Shown piece by piece: positions 17,657 through 25,788 of a stretch of DNA of 42,315 bases. Below the pieces are notes generated by a model, which ran no database searches, had not been told where the DNA came from, and saw nothing but the letters and a program-made list of their open reading frames with translations. The stretch is taken from NCBI GenBank assembly GCA_024225035.1, contig JAAEMX010000313.1, positions 1-42,315 of the forward strand. The letters run 5' to 3'. Numbering within the stretch: position 1 is the first letter of the stretch; each line of letters starts with the position of its first letter. The position numbers and the translations under genes were made by a program. This DNA is from Lentisphaerota bacterium. Its GTDB lineage: Bacteria; Verrucomicrobiota; Lentisphaeria; Victivallales; Victivallaceae.

Positions 17657-17914
17657 ATGGCGCATAAAAAGGGTCAGTCCAGTTCAAGGAACGGTCGCGA
17701 CAGTAATCCACAGTACCTTGGTGTCAAAGCTTATGGCGGCGAAAAAGTAACTGCCGGCAGCATCATCATTCGCCAGCGTGGAACTAAATTCCATCCTGGA
17801 AAAAATGTTGGCTGTGGCCGCGACTACACTTTGTTTGCACTCTGTGATGGTACTGTCGAATTCAAAAAGAGCGCACGCAAGATAAATATTATTCCTGAGG
17901 CTGTTGAAGCTTAA
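17657..17914 (+). CDS. rpmA: 50S ribosomal protein L27
   Basis: This 85-residue protein starts [20 protein letters not shown], continues [20 protein letters not shown] and includes [20 protein letters not shown], the full L27 signature. The N-terminus, which reaches the peptidyl transferase centre, begins directly with MAHKKG, so no cleavable extension of the Firmicute type is present. TGAGGT precedes the ATG. obgE follows 92 bases on, but the usual partner rplU (L21) is not upstream; glnS is there instead. A strong terminator separates rpmA from obgE. Confidence 0.98.
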   Translation: MAHKKGQSSSRNGRDSNPQYLGVKAYGGEKVTAGSIIIRQRGTKFHPGKNVGCGRDYTLFALCDGTVEFKKSARKINIIPEAVEA

Positions 17915-17940
17915 TAAGGGATATATTTGAAAGATTTATT

Positions 17941-17968
17941 AGCCCGGTTAGTTAACTGGGCTTTTTTT
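17941..17968 (+). terminator. Rho-independent terminator after rpmA
   Basis: AGCCCGGTTA (17941-17950) pairs with TAACTGGGCT (17953-17962), followed by a run of T to 17968. Confidence 0.9.
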
Positions 17969-18006
17969 GTTTATTCCATAAGATGGAAAATATAAGGTGA
18001 AACCGG

Positions 18007-19023
18007 ATGTTTGTAGATAAAGCTAAAATTACAGTAAAAGGCGGCGATGGCGGCAATGGATGCTGCAGTTTCCGGCGCGAAAAATTTGTTCCCAAGGGAG
18101 GCCCCGATGGCGGCGACGGCGGCGGTGGGGGCGATGTGATTTTGCATGCGACCTCCGGTGAGCAAAGTCTCGTTGCTATGATGTACAACCGTCATTATCG
18201 GGGTGAGCGCGGTCCGCATGGCAAGGGAAAAACACTGCATGGCAGAAAGGGTGCCAGTAGAACGATCAAAGTTCCAGTTGGGACTGTTATTCGTGATGCT
18301 GAAACCAAGCATGTGATTGTAGATATGAACGAGAATGAAATGATTTATGTCATCGCCAAGGGCGGTCGCGGCGGTCGTGGTAATGCTCGTTTTGTTTCCA
18401 GTGTCAATCGTGCACCTATGCAGCATGAGGAAGGCGAACTGGGCGAAGAACTGAATGTTGAGCTCGAATTGAAAACCATTGCTGATATTGGCCTTGTCGG
18501 TTACCCTAATGCAGGTAAGTCTACATTGCTGAGAGCTTTATCGCATGCACGCCCTAAAGTAGCTCCTTATCCATTTACTACTCTGCATCCTGTTGTTGGG
18601 GTGGTTGAATATCCTGATTACCAGCGTATTAATATTGCTGACATTCCTGGGTTGATTGACGGTGCGCACGAGAATGTTGGACTTGGTCACGAGTTTCTCA
18701 AGCATATTGAACGTACCCATGTGCTGGCATATGTCTTGGATATGGCCGGAACTGACGGACGTGAACCGTGGGATGATTTTCGCCATTTGCAGAATGAGCT
18801 TGAGCTTTACATGAAGGGGCTTTCCAAGCGTCCGGCAATTGTTATTGCCAATAAGATGGATGTTGAGATAAGTGCTGAAAATCTTGAGCTTCTACGGGAA
18901 GAATTATCCAATGAATTGATTGAAATTGTGCCGATTAGCGCTGAGAGCCATACTAACTTGGAAGATTTGAAAACCAAGCTGTTTGATCTGGTCGAAAGTA
19001 ATAAAGCTAAGCCAGTTTATTGA
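18007..19023 (+). CDS. obgE: Obg family GTPase (ribosome assembly, stress control)
   Basis: This 338-residue protein has the glycine-rich Obg fold (about 1-158: KGGDGGNGCCSFRREKFVPK, then GGPDGGDGGGGGDV) and a GTPase domain with G1 GYPNAGKS (165-172), the switch I threonine region PFTTLHP, G3 DIPGLIDGAHE and G4 NKMD. It ends soon after the G domain, without the extra C-terminal OCT domain. It acts in the cytoplasm on the large ribosomal subunit, which fits its place beside rpmA. AAGGTGA precedes the ATG. The gene is intact. Confidence 0.97.
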   Translation: MFVDKAKITVKGGDGGNGCCSFRREKFVPKGGPDGGDGGGGGDVILHATSGEQSLVAMMYNRHYRGERGPHGKGKTLHGRKGASRTIKVPVGTVIRDAETKHVIVDMNENEMIYVIAKGGRGGRGNARFVSSVNRAPMQHEEGELGEELNVELELKTIADIGLVGYPNAGKSTLLRALSHARPKVAPYPFTTLHPVVGVVEYPDYQRINIADIPGLIDGAHENVGLGHEFLKHIERTHVLAYVLDMAGTDGREPWDDFRHLQNELELYMKGLSKRPAIVIANKMDVEISAENLELLREELSNELIEIVPISAESHTNLEDLKTKLFDLVESNKAKPVY

Positions 19024-19031
19024 TTTCATTC

Positions 19032-19057
19032 GAAACACGGTTGCAATGCCGTGTTTC
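19032..19057 (+). terminator. Perfect hairpin after obgE
   Basis: GAAACACGG (19032-19040) pairs perfectly with CCGTGTTTC (19049-19057) around an 8-base loop, nine bases after the stop. No T run follows, so termination strength is uncertain. Confidence 0.5.
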
Positions 19058-19108
19058 AGACTTAATATATCTATACTGTTCTACATCACTTAAAGCTTTG
19101 GTGTGGGT

Positions 19109-20152
19109 ATGAAATATACTTTTTTTACTCGTTATGGTACTCTTGGAGCATCCAGCCGATATCGTTTTTATATGTATGCCGATTTAATGCGCAAGGCTGG
19201 GCACAAGGTCAAGATTTGCCGTTTTTTTTCAGATGCTTACCTGAAATGCCTTTACCGCAACCGCTTTATCAATCCTCTGTATGTTCTGGGCGCGTTTTTA
19301 CGTCGGTTTAAGGACATGGTATTCAGTGGAAGAGAGGCGGTTATTGAATATGAGTTACTTCCTTTTATACCTTACTGGTTGGAGAAAATGTTCATCGGAC
19401 GTTCCAGGTATGTTTTGAATTATGATGATAATGTCTGGGAAAAATACACCCGTAAGCCATGGTTGCGTAATAAATACGACAAGCTGGTTGAGAGAGCTGC
19501 CGGAGTTATTGTAGCCAACGATTTCCTGAGAAAAAAAGTTTTGCCTTTGAATCAGAATGTTATTCAAATTCCTACAGTTGTGAATACTGATCTTTACAAG
19601 ACTAGCTTGCCGAAGTTTGACAAATTTACTGTGGTCTGGATTGGTACTCCAGTTACTTACTCTTATATAGAAGCTCATGCTGATACTTTGCGAGCCATGT
19701 CTAAACGCTTTGACTTTGAACTACTGATTTTAGCTCGAAGAAATCTCAAAGAGCGGACTGTTGATGGAGTCAAAATGCGTTTTATGGACTGGTCACAGGA
19801 GCGGGAAGGGGAAGTTGTTGCCCGAAGTCATGTTGGTATAATGCCTTTGACTGATGATGAATTTTCGCGCGGTAAATCAGCCTTTAAGATTATTCAATAT
19901 CAGGCGGCTGGGTTGCCGGTTATCGCAAGTCCGGTGGGTGCCAACAAGGATGTAGTTAGGGATGGATTGAACGGTTTTCTGGCTGGTACAAGTGTAAAAT
20001 GGGTTGATTCACTTGGGAGGTTGATTAAGGAGCCGGCCCTGTATTCTACGATGTCATCAGCTTCCAAAAAAGCTTCTGTTGATTACTCTATACAGAAGTA
20101 TTTTCCTGTCTTCGAAGAGTTTTTGCAGAAAGCCTTCAATAACAATAGTTGA
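19109..20152 (+). CDS. GT-B type glycosyltransferase (group 1/4)
   Basis: This 347-residue protein begins MKYTFFTRYGTLGASSRYRF, a glycine-rich start like that of glycosyltransferases which read from a donor-binding N-domain. The C-domain carries FTVVWIGTPVTYSYIE and GIMPLTDDEFSRGKSAFKII, followed by QYQAAGLPVIASPVGANKDV, the E/K-rich nucleotide-sugar binding signature of GT4-like enzymes. It probably adds sugars to a surface polysaccharide or lipid on the cytoplasmic side of the membrane; the sugar is unknown. A GTG lies in frame at 19103, but the ATG at 19109 gives the more usual N-terminus. It stands alone between obgE and thrC, not in a polysaccharide cluster. Confidence 0.85.
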   Translation: MKYTFFTRYGTLGASSRYRFYMYADLMRKAGHKVKICRFFSDAYLKCLYRNRFINPLYVLGAFLRRFKDMVFSGREAVIEYELLPFIPYWLEKMFIGRSRYVLNYDDNVWEKYTRKPWLRNKYDKLVERAAGVIVANDFLRKKVLPLNQNVIQIPTVVNTDLYKTSLPKFDKFTVVWIGTPVTYSYIEAHADTLRAMSKRFDFELLILARRNLKERTVDGVKMRFMDWSQEREGEVVARSHVGIMPLTDDEFSRGKSAFKIIQYQAAGLPVIASPVGANKDVVRDGLNGFLAGTSVKWVDSLGRLIKEPALYSTMSSASKKASVDYSIQKYFPVFEEFLQKAFNNNS

Positions 20153-20310
20153 TTATTCCTCAGCATATTTTCGGTTACTGACTTTAAAAAGCCCTCTACC
20201 TCTGCTAAATTACGTGTTTTGTATTGTTTATGGAAATAAAGTACTTGTGCTTAATGGGAATAGGTGCATTGTGCTGATAGTTAAATATATGGAATATACG
20301 GAGAGTCTCA

Positions 20311-21600
20311 ATGACTGAAATGATTAAATCCTGGCTGGAATGTATTCGTTGCGGTGAAAAGTACGACTTCAGTGGAATTCGTTACACGTGTGACTGCGGC
20401 GGTACTCTTGACCTTAAACGTGATTTATCACAGGTCGACGGTCAGAAGCTCAAGCAGATTTGGGAAGATCGCTGGGGCGCAAAACACGGAATTTATTCTT
20501 CCGGCGTATGGCGCTACAAAGAACTTATTTTTGATTGTGAAGATAAGTTCGTAATTACCCGTCAGGAAGGAAATACCCGGCTTTATGATGCCGGTAAAGC
20601 CGGTGAATATGCCGGACTTAAGAATTTTATGCTGAAACACGAGGGCGAAAACCCGACAGGAAGTTTTAAAGATCGCGGTATGACCTGTGGCGCAACTGCC
20701 GCAAAATTTTATGGTGCGGGAACTGTCGCTTGTGCCAGTACTGGTAACACTTCTGCGAGCATGGCTTCTTATGCAGCAATAGCTGATATGAAATCAGTAA
20801 TTTTTATTCCAGAAGGCAAGATAGCGTATGGTAAGCTTGCGCAAGCACTTGCTTTTGGTGGTAAGACTTTGCAAATCGAAGGTAACTTTGATGATGCAAT
20901 GGAGCTGGTTCAGGATGTATGCCGTGAACTGAATATTTATCTATTGAACTCAATTAACCCGTTCCGCATTGAAGGCCAGAAGGCAATTGGCTTTGAGGTC
21001 TTGCAACAGCTGGACTGGCAGGTGCCGGACTGGTTTATTATTCCTGGTGGTAACCTTGGAAATAATTCTGCTTTGACCAAAGGTCTGCAGGAACTTCACC
21101 AACTCGGAATTATCGACAAAATTCCACGTATCGCAGTTATTCAGGCTGGAGGTTCAGCTCCGCTTTCAAAAATGTGGAAAGAAGGAACTGAATATGCTGC
21201 GGTAAAAGATCCTGATACTATTGCTACGGCAATAAAAATCGGAAATCCTGTTTCATGGGAAAAATCTCTGCGCGGTATCAAATGGACTAACGGTATTGTT
21301 GAAGACGTTACTGAACAGGAAATCATGGATGCCAAGGCTTGGGTTGACGCTGTCGGAATAGGCGCTGAACCTGCTTCATGCTGTTCTGTTGCCGGAGCTA
21401 AAAAGCTGGTCGATGCCGGGATTATTAAATCTGATGAAACTGTTGTCGGGATTTTGACAGGAAATATTCTTAAGGATCCTGATGCGGTTGTCGGCTATCA
21501 TAAGGACGAGCTTGGTCATATGGGAATCAAGGGAACTTTTGCCAATAAACCTCAGGTGATAAAAGCAACTGTTGATGCAGTAAAAGCTGCTATTAACTGA
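20311..21600 (+). CDS. thrC: Threonine synthase
   Basis: This 429-residue PLP enzyme converts O-phosphohomoserine to threonine. An N-terminal zinc ribbon (Cys 11, 14, 27 and 29) precedes the fold-type II PLP domain. The Schiff-base lysine is K120 in NPTGSFKDRGM, and the phosphate-binding motif is seen as PGGNLGNNSA. The zinc ribbon and the length fit the shorter class of threonine synthases found in many bacteria and archaea, unlike the E. coli form. GGAG eight bases before the first ATG supports 20311 over a second in-frame Met three codons on. Confidence 0.95.
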   Translation: MTEMIKSWLECIRCGEKYDFSGIRYTCDCGGTLDLKRDLSQVDGQKLKQIWEDRWGAKHGIYSSGVWRYKELIFDCEDKFVITRQEGNTRLYDAGKAGEYAGLKNFMLKHEGENPTGSFKDRGMTCGATAAKFYGAGTVACASTGNTSASMASYAAIADMKSVIFIPEGKIAYGKLAQALAFGGKTLQIEGNFDDAMELVQDVCRELNIYLLNSINPFRIEGQKAIGFEVLQQLDWQVPDWFIIPGGNLGNNSALTKGLQELHQLGIIDKIPRIAVIQAGGSAPLSKMWKEGTEYAAVKDPDTIATAIKIGNPVSWEKSLRGIKWTNGIVEDVTEQEIMDAKAWVDAVGIGAEPASCCSVAGAKKLVDAGIIKSDETVVGILTGNILKDPDAVVGYHKDELGHMGIKGTFANKPQVIKATVDAVKAAIN

Positions 21601-21621
21601 TAATTTCTTTGATATTTTTGC

Positions 21622-21662
21622 GCGTCGCTGAACTGTGTTTAAAAAATTCAGCGGCGCTTTTT
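21622..21662 (+). terminator. Rho-independent terminator after thrC
   Basis: GCGTCGCTGAA (21622-21632) pairs with TTCAGCGGCGC (21647-21657) with one G-U pair, and five T follow. Confidence 0.9.
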
Positions 21663-21771
21663 GCTGTTATCAGCTTTACAAATCTTTTATCTGTAGTATT
21701 ATCTATGGTTTTATGCGGAGTTTTTCCGGGATACACAAATTGAAAATATTAATTAACCTGTAAGTTGAAAT

Positions 21772-23292
21772 ATGAAAGCCTCTGAGTCTGAAAACAGAAT
21801 ACCAACAGTAGCGATCGTTGGACGCCCCAATGTGGGCAAATCATCGCTGTTTAATGCCATTGTCGGACGGCGTATCTCTATCGTTCACGAAATGAGTGGA
21901 GTTACCCGTGATCGAGTTGTGGCTCCGGCTTCATGGAAAGGTCGTCATTTTCAGCTTATTGACACTGGCGGTCTTGGTACTCTTATCGGTGACCGGAAAG
22001 TTGATGTATGGGATCAACGTATAAGTGAACAGGTTGAAACCGCGATTGAAGGTGCTGATGTCCTGATCCTTGTTTGCAATGTACAGGAAGGTGTCGTTTC
22101 TCTGGATACTGAAGTTGCAACCAGGCTGCGCGCCTGTGCAAGCAGAGTTATTCTGGCTGTTAATAAAAGTGACAATCCTAAATTTGATGAACAGTCCATA
22201 GAGTTTTCAGCTTTAGGATTTGATGAAATGGTTCCGGTTTCAACTATGCATCGCCGGAATATTGGTACCTTGCTTGATCAGGTTATTTCTGACTTTAAGA
22301 CGTTGGAATTGTCTGAGCAGGAACCTTTCCGTGTTGCTGTGGTTGGACGTCCCAATGTGGGTAAATCCTCTTTGGTAAATGCCTTGCTTGGCGAAGAAAG
22401 GGTAATTGTTAGCGATGTAGCTGGAACCACAAGGGATTCAGTTGATATAGATTTTGAGCTTGAATACAAAGGCGAAACGCTTCCGTCTGTCCTTATAGAC
22501 ACAGCGGGCCTGCGCAAGAAAGCCAAGGTACGTGATGCGGTTGAAATGTTCAGCGTTGTCCGTGCCCGTGAAGCCATAGAACGTGCTAGATTAATCCTGT
22601 TTCTGGTAGAGGCTTCCCCGAGTGGGACAACAGCTCAGGATCGTCGTATCGCACGTATGGTTGAAGATTCCGGTAAGGCTTGTGTAATGGTTGCCAATAA
22701 ATTTGACATCCAGAAAGGCGAGCACTCTAAGGCGGAGTTGCTTAAGGAAATTCGCTCTTCCATGCCGGGAATGAGTTATGCCCCGGTAGTTTTTGTCAGC
22801 GCTGTGGAGCGCATTAATATTGATGAAATGCTGGATGATATGGCTCAGGTTATGGAGCAGATGGAAATACGTGTACCTACTTCTATGGTCAACCGTGTTC
22901 TTACTGATGCTATGGAGAAAGTTTCGCCTCCAGTTGTTGGAACTTCACCTTTTAAAGTTTATTATTCGAATATGATTAGATCGGAGCCACCTCACTTTCT
23001 GTTGTTTGTCAACAACCCGAAGTACTGTGCGACGAATTATCTGGCATACTTAAAGAATTCATTGCGTGCTGCTTTTGACTTTACTGGCTTGCCTCTTGTG
23101 GTTGAGCTTCGTGCAAGACCTAAGAAGGTTGCCAGTTTTCATACGGCCGGCCGTACAACGGCAAAGAAAAAAGCACCTGCTAAACGTAAACCGTCTGCAA
23201 AAGCGAAGCCGTCTGCAAAAGCAAAACTGGATAACCCGAAATCAAATAAGTTTCGAAAAGCTAAGACAGCGGCTAAAAAAAGAAAAAGATAG
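21772..23292 (+). CDS. der: Double-GTPase ribosome assembly factor Der (EngA)
   Basis: This 506-residue protein has two tandem GTPase domains, each with GRPNVGKSS (17-25 and 192-200), an aligned TRD motif, DTAG/DTGG (G3) and NKxD (NKSD, NKFD), then the KH-like C-terminal domain (about 365-455, ending VELRARPKK). It helps mature the 50S subunit. About 50 extra residues form a Lys/Ala/Pro-rich basic tail (KKKAPAKRKPSAKAKPSAKA and on), probably RNA-binding. TAAGTTGAAAT before the ATG gives a weak ribosome-binding site. It is followed by the Bat genes after 99 bases. Confidence 0.97.
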   Translation: MKASESENRIPTVAIVGRPNVGKSSLFNAIVGRRISIVHEMSGVTRDRVVAPASWKGRHFQLIDTGGLGTLIGDRKVDVWDQRISEQVETAIEGADVLILVCNVQEGVVSLDTEVATRLRACASRVILAVNKSDNPKFDEQSIEFSALGFDEMVPVSTMHRRNIGTLLDQVISDFKTLELSEQEPFRVAVVGRPNVGKSSLVNALLGEERVIVSDVAGTTRDSVDIDFELEYKGETLPSVLIDTAGLRKKAKVRDAVEMFSVVRAREAIERARLILFLVEASPSGTTAQDRRIARMVEDSGKACVMVANKFDIQKGEHSKAELLKEIRSSMPGMSYAPVVFVSAVERINIDEMLDDMAQVMEQMEIRVPTSMVNRVLTDAMEKVSPPVVGTSPFKVYYSNMIRSEPPHFLLFVNNPKYCATNYLAYLKNSLRAAFDFTGLPLVVELRARPKKVASFHTAGRTTAKKKAPAKRKPSAKAKPSAKAKLDNPKSNKFRKAKTAAKKRKR

Positions 23293-23391
23293 CAATTGAA
23301 AAATTGAACTATTGCTATTAATTTGATGTCTGTTTAAATAACGACGGAGTCAATTTAGGTCACATTCGAACAGCATTAGGGAAATTTTTTT

Positions 23392-25749
23392 ATGAATTTC
23401 ATCAACATTGAGTTTTTCTGGTTGGTACCTTTTATCCTGATTTTCATGATTCTGCTTTTTTGGCGGGCTCGAGTCAGACGGAAAACCATTCTCACAACAT
23501 TGCTTGGGGAGCGCGCGTCTGATTCAGGGCATGTAAAAGTTTCACTTCCAAAGCGATTATTCCGCTTTATACTTCTTTTAATTATAGTAGTTTTGCTGGC
23601 AACTGCCGTGGCCAGGCCTTTCTGGGGAACTTATTCAGTTCCATATGAAAGTAAAGGCCGAGACTTGATGGTACTTTTTGATGTTTCAAACAGTATGCTG
23701 GCTGAAGATATTAAACCTTCACGTCTGACTCATGCTAAATGGGTTCTGCGGCAATTAGTAGAGCAGAATTATGGTGATCGTTTTGGACTGGTAGCTTTTT
23801 CCGGAAACGCTTTTCTGGAATGTCCTCTTACCAGCGACCGTACCAGTTTTATGCAGTATATTGATGACCTCGATACCTCTTCCATTCCACTTGGTGGAAC
23901 TAATCTGCAGGTAGCTTTAGAGACCGCTATGGAAGCTTTTAAGGCAGCGGAAGGTAACAATCGTGCAATTATTCTGATATCTGATGGTGATGAATTGACT
24001 GGGCATGGCTTGAATGCTTTAAAAGAACTTCAAGTTCGCCGTATTCCGTTGTTTATCATCGGTGTAGGAGGAACCACTACTCCGGCACTGATTCCAATAT
24101 CCAGAGGTGCTGGAGAAACACCTGTTTACATGCGTGATAAAAACAATAAGCTGGTAAAAACCAAGTTGAATGAAAAGCTCATGGAGACGCTGGCCTCTGC
24201 AACTGGAGGTGTTTATGTTCATAGCACAATAGCGGATTCAAATTTGAAAGTTATCCAGAACCGTATAAAAAAGCTTTTACCGGAAGGGTATGAAAAAGGT
24301 CAAAGATCAAGACCGCTTGAACGTTTCTATTATTTTCTGGCAGCAGCAACATTGCTGGCTGGATTGTGGCTGATGCTTTCTGAACGTGGAAGTTCAAAGA
24401 CTGTAAAAAGCACTTCAACACTTATCATGCTTGTGGCGTTTATTGGTTTGTCCTCTAATGCAACTGCACAAAATTCGCTTCCCGAGCCGGGTGAAATTCC
24501 ATTTCTCAAAGAAAAACAGCCCAAGCCTCAAAATTTAGAGAAGCTCCCAATGAAACCGAAATCTGAAACAGTGGAGCAAAAAGCAAAGCATGAAACTGAT
24601 CCGGTTACAGCTTATAATGCAGGCCGAAAATTGCAGTTGGCAAAGAAACAGGATGCTGGAATACAGTACGAGAAAGCCATTAATCTAGCTGAATCTAAGC
24701 CGGAAGTCAGGGCTTATTCATTCCAAAACCTTGGTGTAATTAAGCATCAGGCCGGACGGCAGGAAGTTGGCAAAGCTTTAGGGATGGTCAAGCAGCAAAA
24801 TCTTGACGGAGCTTTGAAGCAGCTTGATAGTTCCTTTGGAGAATTAAAGCTGGCAGAAGAAATGTATGTAAAATCAATGAGCACAAAATTGCCTAAAAAA
24901 GGAAATGATCAGGATAAGGCAAAATCTGCTGAAAAAATGAATAAAATCAAAGATCAGACTGCTGTAAATCAGCAAATGCTGCTTGATGATCGTCAGAAAA
25001 TAAAAAAGTTAAAGAAAATGATTGAAGAGCTTAAGAAGCAACAGCAGAAAGCTAAGAAAAAAACTAAGCAGGCAAAACAGCAGAACCAGAAGCAGCAGCA
25101 AAAGCAACAAAAGCAGAATAAACAGAAACAGGACAAATCTCGACAGAAACAAAATAAGCAGAAGAATCAACAAAATCAGAAACAACAGCAGCAATCACAG
25201 AAAAAAGATCAAAATAAGCAGAGGCAGCAGCAGAATAGCGCTCAGCAGTCATTGAAAGACGCTCGTAAAGAAGTCAAGAAACTGGAGCAACAGGCAAAGC
25301 AGTTACAGCAGAATAAGCTGGAACAGAATGCGAGAAAAGCTGATCAAGAGCTGCAGAAAGCTCAACAATCCCAAAAACAGCAACAGGAAAATGCTGCTGA
25401 TAAGCATTTGGGAAAAGCATTAAAATATCTTGGAGCAAATTCTAATAAGAATAAGCAGAAGCAGGATAATAAGAAACAACAGCAGAAAAAAAATCAACCA
25501 GGTAAAGATAAGCAGAAACAGCAGCAGAAAAAGAAAAATAAACGGGGTGATAAGAAGGATCAACCGTTGCCTAAACCTCAACCGCAACCTGTAAAAGCAC
25601 AGCAGGCCCCTCAGGGTAAAGAGATGGATAAAAAACAGGCAGCTGTTTTGCTTAAGCTTATGGCTGGTAACGAGAAGAAACTCAGGCAGGCGTTAAAAGA
25701 GCGCCAGAAAGAAATGTATAAAAGCCAGCAAGTTGAAAAAAACTGGTAA
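23392..25749 (+). CDS. BatB-BatC fusion: von Willebrand A membrane protein with TPR and Q/K-rich tail
   Basis: The 785-residue protein starts with two membrane segments (about 8-24 and 53-75), then a vWA domain with an intact MIDAS (DVSNS 97-101, GGTN near 168, SDGDE near 199), and a third membrane segment near 306-326. This is the BatA/BatB layout. A second signal-peptide-like stretch (TLIMLVAFIGLSSNATAQNS, about 341-360) then leads into a TPR region (about 400-500) like BatC, and finally a very long Gln/Lys-rich coiled-coil-like tail (about 530-740). Bat proteins are linked to envelope stress and, in Bacteroides, oxygen tolerance. The fusion and next gene suggest a whole Bat module, but MoxR and a separate BatA are not in this window. 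Confidence 0.8.
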   Translation: MNFINIEFFWLVPFILIFMILLFWRARVRRKTILTTLLGERASDSGHVKVSLPKRLFRFILLLIIVVLLATAVARPFWGTYSVPYESKGRDLMVLFDVSNSMLAEDIKPSRLTHAKWVLRQLVEQNYGDRFGLVAFSGNAFLECPLTSDRTSFMQYIDDLDTSSIPLGGTNLQVALETAMEAFKAAEGNNRAIILISDGDELTGHGLNALKELQVRRIPLFIIGVGGTTTPALIPISRGAGETPVYMRDKNNKLVKTKLNEKLMETLASATGGVYVHSTIADSNLKVIQNRIKKLLPEGYEKGQRSRPLERFYYFLAAATLLAGLWLMLSERGSSKTVKSTSTLIMLVAFIGLSSNATAQNSLPEPGEIPFLKEKQPKPQNLEKLPMKPKSETVEQKAKHETDPVTAYNAGRKLQLAKKQDAGIQYEKAINLAESKPEVRAYSFQNLGVIKHQAGRQEVGKALGMVKQQNLDGALKQLDSSFGELKLAEEMYVKSMSTKLPKKGNDQDKAKSAEKMNKIKDQTAVNQQMLLDDRQKIKKLKKMIEELKKQQQKAKKKTKQAKQQNQKQQQKQQKQNKQKQDKSRQKQNKQKNQQNQKQQQQSQKKDQNKQRQQQNSAQQSLKDARKEVKKLEQQAKQLQQNKLEQNARKADQELQKAQQSQKQQQENAADKHLGKALKYLGANSNKNKQKQDNKKQQQKKNQPGKDKQKQQQKKKNKRGDKKDQPLPKPQPQPVKAQQAPQGKEMDKKQAAVLLKLMAGNEKKLRQALKERQKEMYKSQQVEKNW
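25000..25600 (+). repeat. Gln/Lys-rich low-complexity coding stretch
   Basis: About 200 codons are dominated by CAG/CAA and AAG/AAA (Q and K runs such as KQQQKAKKKTKQAKQQNQKQ). It is part of the Bat fusion reading frame and likely to vary in length between strains. Confidence 0.75.
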
Positions 25750-25788
25750 TTGTCTAATTTTGAAATTTTTACGTAGGGAGTTTTACGC

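Noticed and set aside
25009..25255. Frames in other phases of the Gln/Lys-rich stretch
   Set aside because: They arise from the repeated CAG/AAG codons of the Bat fusion and read as Ser/Arg/Asn or Leu runs.
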